In this document: one piece after another, positions 6,979 to 11,082 of the stretch | Position numbering within the stretch: the stretch's first letter is position 1 | How the letters are laid out: the number at the start of each line of letters is the position of its first letter | Assembly (NCBI GenBank): GCA_910577095.1 | Contig: CAJTLY010000029.1 | Location: 1 to 11,082 of the forward strand | DNA: 11,082 nucleotides | Direction of reading: 5' to 3' | Origin: an uncultured Alphaproteobacteria bacterium | Lineage (GTDB): Bacteria > Pseudomonadota > Alphaproteobacteria > RF32 > CAG-239 | Notes under the pieces: model-generated | Seen by the model: only the letters and a program-made list of their open reading frames with translations | Databases searched by the model: none | Told to the model about the DNA's origin: nothing | Made by a program: the position numbers and the translations under genes

Positions 6979-8256
6979 TTGGCTGAATATGTTGCCGAAA
7001 TTCCGGCGCTGAAAGCCGCCGTTATTTATCCGCAGGCCGTGGGGCGGCCGGTATCGCTTTATCCCGAACAGCGGTTGTCCGAAACGGTCGGACTGGCCGC
7101 GGCGATCAACCTTGAGGTCTGCCACAGTGAAATTGTGCGCATCCGCCAAATTCGTCCCGATGCCTATTTCGGCAGCGGCCTGATCGAACGTTTGCGGGAA
7201 ATCGTAACTGAGCGGAAAATTGAACTGTTGGTTGTCGATGCCGATTTAACCCCGATCCAACAACGCAATTTGGAAAAAGCGCTGAATTTGAAAGTTATTG
7301 ACCGCACGGCCCTGATTTTGGAGATTTTCGGCGAGCGTGCCCAAACCAGGGAAGGTTGTCTTCAGGTGGAACTGGCTCATCTGACTTATCAGCGCAGCCG
7401 TTTGGTGCGCAGCTGGACCCACTTGGAACGGCAACGGGGCGGTGCCGGTTTTTTGGGCGGTCCGGGCGAAACCCAAATTGAGCTTGACCGCCGGATCATT
7501 GACGATAAAATTGTCAAAATCAAAAAGGCGTTGGAGAAAATCAAACAAACCCGGGGCTTGCAACGCAACGCCCGCAAACGGGTGCCTTATCCGATAGTGG
7601 CGTTGGTCGGTTATACCAACACCGGAAAATCAACGTTATTTAATCGTCTGACCGCTGCTCAGGTATTTGCCGAAAACCTTTTGTTTGCGACCCTTGATAC
7701 AACGATGAGGCGTTTGAAACTGCCGTCCGGTCGCGAAGTTATTCTTTCCGATACCGTCGGTTTTATTTCCGATTTGCCGCATGAACTGGTGATGGCCTTT
7801 CGCGCCACGTTGGAAGAAGTTTTGGAAGCCGACGTCGTGGTTCAGGTGTTGGACGCCGCCAATCCCGATTGCAAACAGCAGCGTAAGGACGTGTTGGAAG
7901 TGCTGCATGGTTTGGGGCTGGATAAAATCGAATATCAGGACAATTATCTGGAAGTTTACAACAAAACGGACCTGCTGTCCTCGTTTATCGCGCCGCCGGC
8001 GGCCGCGGCGGTTTCGGCACTCAACGGAGAAGGCTGCGACAGGCTTTTAAAACGCTTGGACGATATTTTATCCGCCGGAAGCACAATCGTCAGCGTCGAT
8101 GTTGCGGCGGCAGACGGTAAAATGCTGGCATGGCTGCATCAAAACGGCGAAGTCGTGGCTTGTCGGCAACAAGGCGAAAAACTGCATTTGGAAGTTAAGA
8201 TGGATCCGGCAGTGCAAAACCGTTTAAATGTGATGCTGAAACAATCCTCTGATTGA
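6979..8256 (+). CDS. hflX: Ribosome-associated GTPase HflX
   Basis: GTPase that binds the 50S subunit and splits stalled or hibernating 70S ribosomes, notably under heat stress. The 425 residues match the usual length. The N-terminal domain contains FGSGLIERL and the family's glycine-rich GGAGFLGGPGETQ (154-166), followed by a charged helix. The G domain has Walker A GYTNTGKST (211-219), DTTMRR for the switch I region, DTVGF (258-262) as G3, NKTD (328-331) as G4 and SALNGEG as G5. A small C-terminal domain follows. The start is TTG at 6979: it is three bases after the hfq stop, is preceded by GAAGAG (6967-6972), and gives the expected N-terminus, whereas no in-frame ATG exists near it. It is probably co-transcribed with hfq and perhaps with the lipoprotein gene 42 bases downstream. 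Confidence 0.95.
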   Translation: MAEYVAEIPALKAAVIYPQAVGRPVSLYPEQRLSETVGLAAAINLEVCHSEIVRIRQIRPDAYFGSGLIERLREIVTERKIELLVVDADLTPIQQRNLEKALNLKVIDRTALILEIFGERAQTREGCLQVELAHLTYQRSRLVRSWTHLERQRGGAGFLGGPGETQIELDRRIIDDKIVKIKKALEKIKQTRGLQRNARKRVPYPIVALVGYTNTGKSTLFNRLTAAQVFAENLLFATLDTTMRRLKLPSGREVILSDTVGFISDLPHELVMAFRATLEEVLEADVVVQVLDAANPDCKQQRKDVLEVLHGLGLDKIEYQDNYLEVYNKTDLLSSFIAPPAAAAVSALNGEGCDRLLKRLDDILSAGSTIVSVDVAAADGKMLAWLHQNGEVVACRQQGEKLHLEVKMDPAVQNRLNVMLKQSSD

Positions 8257-8298
8257 AAAAGCTTTTTTCACGCCTATATCAAGGCGGAAAACAGTTTA

Positions 8299-8697
8299 GT
8301 GAGGAGAGTTTTGATGCTGGTTTTGCTGTGCGCTTTTATTTTGACGGCCTGTTCGTCGGTTCCGGATTATAACGAACAGCTGCAAGGCTGGGTAGGGGTG
8401 TCGGAAGAACATCTGATTGACAATTGGGGAATGCCCGACAATTCCTTTATAGTGGACCAAAACACCAAAGTGGTGACCTATGTCGAACTTGATAAAAAAG
8501 GGCGTCGCGATGCTTATCCCAACCTGATCGATTATCCGGCGATATCGCAGCCGAGCCTTCCCGGCCCCGATCCGGACCGTCAGGATATTGAATACTGTAA
8601 AATTTCGTTTACAATCAGCGGCAATATTGTGACCGGTTACAATTACAACGGCGACGATTGCACCGGATTTGTTCTCGAAGCTCAGGGATTAAATTAG
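8299..8697 (+). CDS. Small lipoprotein of unknown function
   Basis: The 132-residue product starts with a lipoprotein signal: n-region MRR, hydrophobic core LMLVLLCAFI and lipobox LTAC with Cys18 as the lipidation site. The mature part contains GWVGVSEEHLIDNWGMP, a W-G-P signature I associate with poorly characterised proteobacterial outer-membrane or periplasmic lipoproteins, and two further cysteines (C100, C121) that could form a disulfide. No enzymatic motif is seen. The start is uncertain. GTG at 8299 gives the basic n-region a lipoprotein signal needs, but its only upstream ribosome-binding candidate is AAGGCGG (8281-8287), 11 bases away. ATG at 8314 has a better AGGAG (8302-8306) but would leave no positive charge before the core. 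I prefer GTG. It lies 42 bases after hflX, so it is probably in that operon, and its end overlaps the convergent trhA gene by nine bases. Confidence 0.8.
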   Translation: MRRVLMLVLLCAFILTACSSVPDYNEQLQGWVGVSEEHLIDNWGMPDNSFIVDQNTKVVTYVELDKKGRRDAYPNLIDYPAISQPSLPGPDPDRQDIEYCKISFTISGNIVTGYNYNGDDCTGFVLEAQGLN

Positions 8698-9345
8698 AAC
8701 GCAGGCGTAAAGCACGGCAAAGAAGTGCATGACCGTTCCCGCCAAAACCATAAAATGCCATACCGCATGGGTATATTTTTTGCTTTTCCAAATGTAAAAA
8801 AAGACCCCGAGCGTATAGAAAAGGCCCCCGAGAATCAGGAAAACCGCGCCGGCGGTACTGGTTGAGGCAAATAATTGTTTGGAAGCGAAAACAATCATCC
8901 AACCCATGATCAGGTACAAGGATATCGACCAGATTTTGGTTCCGCTTCCCGAAGTTACCAGTTTTAAGACGGTTCCGGCAAGGGCGAGACTCCAAATGAT
9001 TCCGAAAATCGACCAGCCGACCGGTCCCCGCAGATTGACCAGCAAAAACGGCGTATAACTGCCGGCAATCAGGTAATAAATGGCAATGTGGTCAAATTTT
9101 TTCAGTATCTTTTTGGCCTGCGGGTAGGGGATGGCATGATAAAGCGTCGAAGCCGTATACAGCAGAATCATTGACACGCCGAAAACGGCGGTGGAAACAA
9201 TGGTCCATACATCGCCGTAACGGGCGGAAAAGCCCACCAGAACAGCCAATGCCGCAACACTCAGAACGATGCCGATGCCGTGGATGAGACTGTGGCAGAT
9301 TTCTTCCCCGCTTGTATACGGGCGTAGTGCGGCGGTGCTGTTCAT
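8689..9345 (-). CDS. trhA: Hemolysin III / TrhA family (PAQR) membrane protein
   Basis: Integral membrane protein of 218 residues with about seven hydrophobic segments, belonging to the bacterial branch of the PAQR superfamily (hemolysin III, YqfA/TrhA). The likely metal site is visible: EEICHSLIH (14-22), STLYH with S66 and H70, FDH with D85, and HAVWH with H193 and H197. The H-x3-H spacing and the Ser/His/Asp/His/His set match PAQR hydrolase-like proteins such as the adiponectin receptors. Despite the historical name, haemolytic activity should not be assumed; bacterial members are linked to membrane-lipid homeostasis, and the substrate is unknown. Start ATG (complement of 9343-9345) has a strong ribosome binding site AGGGAG (complement of 9355-9360). 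It is transcribed toward the lipoprotein gene and overlaps its last nine bases. I see no terminator hairpin after its stop. Confidence 0.92.
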   Translation of the reverse strand: MNSTAALRPYTSGEEICHSLIHGIGIVLSVAALAVLVGFSARYGDVWTIVSTAVFGVSMILLYTASTLYHAIPYPQAKKILKKFDHIAIYYLIAGSYTPFLLVNLRGPVGWSIFGIIWSLALAGTVLKLVTSGSGTKIWSISLYLIMGWMIVFASKQLFASTSTAGAVFLILGGLFYTLGVFFYIWKSKKYTHAVWHFMVLAGTVMHFFAVLYACVLI

Positions 9346-9378
9346 AATTTATATCTCCCTGAAAATATTTATGATTTA

Positions 9379-9407
9379 AACATAAGAGCAAAATGTCGGT
9401 CGGTCAA
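9379..9407 (-). promoter_or_regulatory. Predicted sigma-70-type promoter of trhA
   Basis: On the minus strand TTGACC (complement of 9402-9407, five of six matches) is followed by exactly 17 bases and then TATGTT (complement of 9379-9384, four of six matches). It lies 33 bases upstream of the trhA start codon and just ahead of the AGGGAG ribosome binding site. The match and spacing are better than for most other promoters proposed in this window. Confidence 0.6.
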
Positions 9408-9416
9408 GCGATTAAG

Positions 9417-9478
9417 TTAACAAAAAACTAAACTTTGCCGCCTATAGTAAAATATATTAATCAAAAAAGAGGTGTGCG
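9417..9478 (+). promoter_or_regulatory. Putative murE promoter region and ribosome binding site
   Basis: The plus strand between the two divergent genes carries TTAACA (9417-9422) and TATAGT (9443-9448). The 20-base spacer is longer than usual, so the pairing is uncertain; TAAAAT (9448-9453) is another possible -10 box. AAGAGGTG (9467-9474) provides a ribosome binding site for the ATG at 9479. A promoter is expected here because the upstream gene points the other way. Confidence 0.4.
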
Positions 9479-10942
9479 ATGTTGTTAAGTCAGATATTGT
9501 CGGGCGTGCCGACAGCCGAAGGAGAATGGCCGGATATTGAAATCAGTACGGTAGAAATTGATTCCCGCAAAGTTATGCCGGGAGCATTGTTCATTGCCGT
9601 GAACGGCAATAGCTCAGACGGGCGAAAATATATTCCCGATGCGGTGGCCAAAGGTGCGGCGGCGGTGCTTTACGACGGGGATTGTCAGCCGCCGGCGGAA
9701 ACGGTTTCGACGGTTTTTGTGAAAGCGCTCGGAGATATGCGGGAAAACGTTGCTCGTGCCGCGGCCAATTTCTATAAACCGCTGCCGCCTTATATATCGG
9801 CCGTTACCGGGACTAACGGCAAGACCTCGATTGCCGATTTTACCCGTCAGCTGATGCGTTATCTCGGTTATTCGTCGGCCAGTATCGGAACGATCGGCGT
9901 TGTTTCCGATGCGGCGGAAAACATCGAAACCCTGACGACCCCGGACAGCGTGACCCTGCATCGGATTTTGCGGCAGCTGGCGCAAAAGGGCGTTGAATAC
10001 GTTTCGCTCGAAGCCTCGAGTATCGGTATTGAACAGTATCGGTTGGACGGTCTTAAGATCAAAGTTGCCGGTTTTACCAACTTTACTCAGGATCATCTGG
10101 ATTATCATCGGACGATGGAAAATTATCTGCAAGCCAAAGAACTGCTTTTTTCCCGGGTTATGGAGGCGGACGGCACGGCTGTTCTCAATGCCGATATCGC
10201 CGAATTTGACCGGTTGGAGCAGCTTTGCCGCCGGCGCGGGATTCGGGTAATGTCATACGGCAACCGAGGAAAAGAACTGAAAATTGTTTCCCGGCAGCCG
10301 CATGCGGCCGGACAAACGCTGGAAACCGAAATTTTAGGGCAGCGTTACCGGCTTGAATTGCCGCTGATCGGGGAGTTTCAGGCGATGAACGTATTGTGCG
10401 CGGTTGGGATGGTTATTGCTTTACACGGGTTTTCGGGAAAGATAATCGATTATCTTCCGTTGGTTAAAGGTGCACCCGGGCGGCTTGATCTGGCCGGTCG
10501 TTTGAAAAACGGAGCCGGTGTTTATGTTGATTATGCCCATACGCCCGATGCGTTGGAAAACGTGTTGAAAACAATGCGCCGTCACACCGAGAATAAATTG
10601 TGGGTTGTGTTTGGCTGCGGCGGTGACCGCGACAAGCTGAAACGCCCGCTGATGGGGAAAATAGCTCGTGAACTGGCAGACCGGGTTGTCGTAACGGATG
10701 ATAATCCGCGAACCGAGGATGCCGCCGAAATCCGTCGCCAGATTATGGCAGAATGTCCCGAAGCGGCGGAAATCGGCGACCGGGTTGCCGCAATTGAATA
10801 TGCCGTTTCGCAACTTGAAGCGGGAGATATGTTGGTGATCGCCGGAAAAGGGCATGAAAACGGCCAGAAGATCGGCGATCAGGTTATCCCGATGAATGAC
10901 ATGGAAGAAGCGACAAAGGCAATTGCCAAAAGCCAGAGATAA
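9479..10942 (+). CDS. murE: UDP-MurNAc-tripeptide synthetase MurE
   Basis: Cytoplasmic Mur ligase that adds the third amino acid to UDP-MurNAc-L-Ala-D-Glu using ATP. The 487-residue product has the N-terminal uridine-nucleotide domain (DSRKVMPGALFIAVNG and following), the central ATPase domain with P-loop TGTNGKTS (110-117), the lysine expected to be carbamylated (K220 in YLQAKELLF), and the C-terminal domain (YVDYAHTPDALENVL, FGCGGDRD). The DNPR motif (408-411) is the signature of enzymes that add meso-diaminopimelate and not lysine, so the cell wall is expected to be the meso-DAP type. The ATG at 9479 has AGAGG six bases upstream. In most Alphaproteobacteria murE sits in the dcw cluster just before murF; here it is flanked by trhA and a terminator 22 bases after its stop, so it appears to be a single-gene unit. 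Confidence 0.96.
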   Translation: MLLSQILSGVPTAEGEWPDIEISTVEIDSRKVMPGALFIAVNGNSSDGRKYIPDAVAKGAAAVLYDGDCQPPAETVSTVFVKALGDMRENVARAAANFYKPLPPYISAVTGTNGKTSIADFTRQLMRYLGYSSASIGTIGVVSDAAENIETLTTPDSVTLHRILRQLAQKGVEYVSLEASSIGIEQYRLDGLKIKVAGFTNFTQDHLDYHRTMENYLQAKELLFSRVMEADGTAVLNADIAEFDRLEQLCRRRGIRVMSYGNRGKELKIVSRQPHAAGQTLETEILGQRYRLELPLIGEFQAMNVLCAVGMVIALHGFSGKIIDYLPLVKGAPGRLDLAGRLKNGAGVYVDYAHTPDALENVLKTMRRHTENKLWVVFGCGGDRDKLKRPLMGKIARELADRVVVTDDNPRTEDAAEIRRQIMAECPEAAEIGDRVAAIEYAVSQLEAGDMLVIAGKGHENGQKIGDQVIPMNDMEEATKAIAKSQR

Positions 10943-10964
10943 TCCTTTTTATTATTTGTTTCTT

Positions 10965-10996
10965 AAAAAACTCCCCGAGAACCGGGGAGTTTTTTT
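10965..10996 (+). terminator. Intrinsic terminator of murE
   Basis: CTCCCCG (10971-10977) pairs perfectly with CGGGGAG (10983-10989) around the loop AGAAC. The stem extends with six A-T pairs (A10965-10970 with T10990-10995) and finishes in a run of seven T. It begins 22 bases after the murE stop and is a classical rho-independent terminator. The A-run on the 5' side would also allow function on the minus strand. Confidence 0.93.
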
Positions 10997-11009
10997 GTAT
11001 TTAACTGCC

Positions 11010-11033
11010 TCAAAAAAAGGATCGTTTTTTTGA
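11010..11033. repeat. A/T-rich perfect inverted repeat downstream of murE
   Basis: TCAAAAAAA (11010-11018) and TTTTTTTGA (11025-11033) form a perfect 9-bp inverted repeat around the loop GGATCG. The stem is almost all A-T, so as RNA it would be weak, and it lies just after the strong murE terminator. It could be a backup terminator, a protein-binding palindrome, or chance in AT-rich DNA. The bases after it (11034-11082) are AT-rich, include TATAAA at 11058-11063, and may be the promoter of a gene beyond the window; I see no gene in them. Confidence 0.4.
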
Positions 11034-11082
11034 TACGTCTTAAGTTTAGTTTACGATTATAAAAAAAGCAAACATAAATCAT

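Noticed and set aside
8256..8287. Possible terminator between hflX and the lipoprotein gene (AAAAAGCTTTTT palindrome and CGCC/GGCG pair)
   Set aside because: The palindrome is 12 bases with only one G-C step and no loop, and the CGCC/GGCG stem is four base pairs without a following T-run. Neither should stop transcription, so I treat the genes as probably co-transcribed.
10998..11082. A minus-strand gene starting at the CAT at 11080-11082
   Set aside because: The frame would run straight through the inverted repeat and the murE terminator hairpin, has a low-complexity product and ends quickly, so it is not a credible gene.

Overview
This window reads as a chromosomal segment of an alphaproteobacterium of intermediate GC content. 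The main evidence is the gene order dusB - trkA - hfq - hflX. This is the familiar alphaproteobacterial block dusB-ntrB-ntrC-ntrY-ntrX-trkA-hfq-hflX with all four nitrogen-regulation genes absent. Hfq and HflX also have the alphaproteobacterial sequence character. Peptidoglycan is probably of the meso-diaminopimelate type, judged from the DNPR motif in MurE. The missing ntr genes suggest a lineage that has lost regulatory capacity, possibly host-associated, but that is inference.

Layout. Positions 1-77 hold the last codons of an upstream gene, closed by a strong hairpin terminator (95-137). An AT-rich promoter region then leads into a 1368-residue inner-membrane protein (205-4311). It has two N-terminal membrane helices, more than 1000 residues of predicted coiled coil without a single proline or tryptophan, and a compact C-terminal domain. 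dusB follows four bases later and overlaps trkA by four bases, so the three genes look like one transcription unit. A promoter-like sequence then precedes hfq, which is followed after three bases by hflX (TTG start) and, 42 bases later, by a small lipoprotein gene. The lipoprotein gene runs into the convergent trhA-type (hemolysin III/PAQR) gene with a 9-base overlap. A divergent intergenic region (9346-9478) separates trhA from murE, which stands alone and ends in a textbook terminator (10965-10996). The final 85 bases hold an A/T inverted repeat and AT-rich DNA but no supported gene.

Functionally the window is mostly housekeeping: tRNA dihydrouridylation (DusB), control of potassium uptake (TrkA), small-RNA-based regulation (Hfq), ribosome rescue or splitting (HflX), envelope proteins (lipoprotein, TrhA) and cell-wall synthesis (MurE). 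The least ordinary element is the giant coiled-coil membrane protein. Its architecture resembles the TipN / GPR / RgsE polar-organiser proteins of Alphaproteobacteria, and it carries internal helical repeats of 18 and 29 residues. I found no CRISPR array, mobile element, tRNA, rRNA or defence system, and no convincing new multi-gene system.
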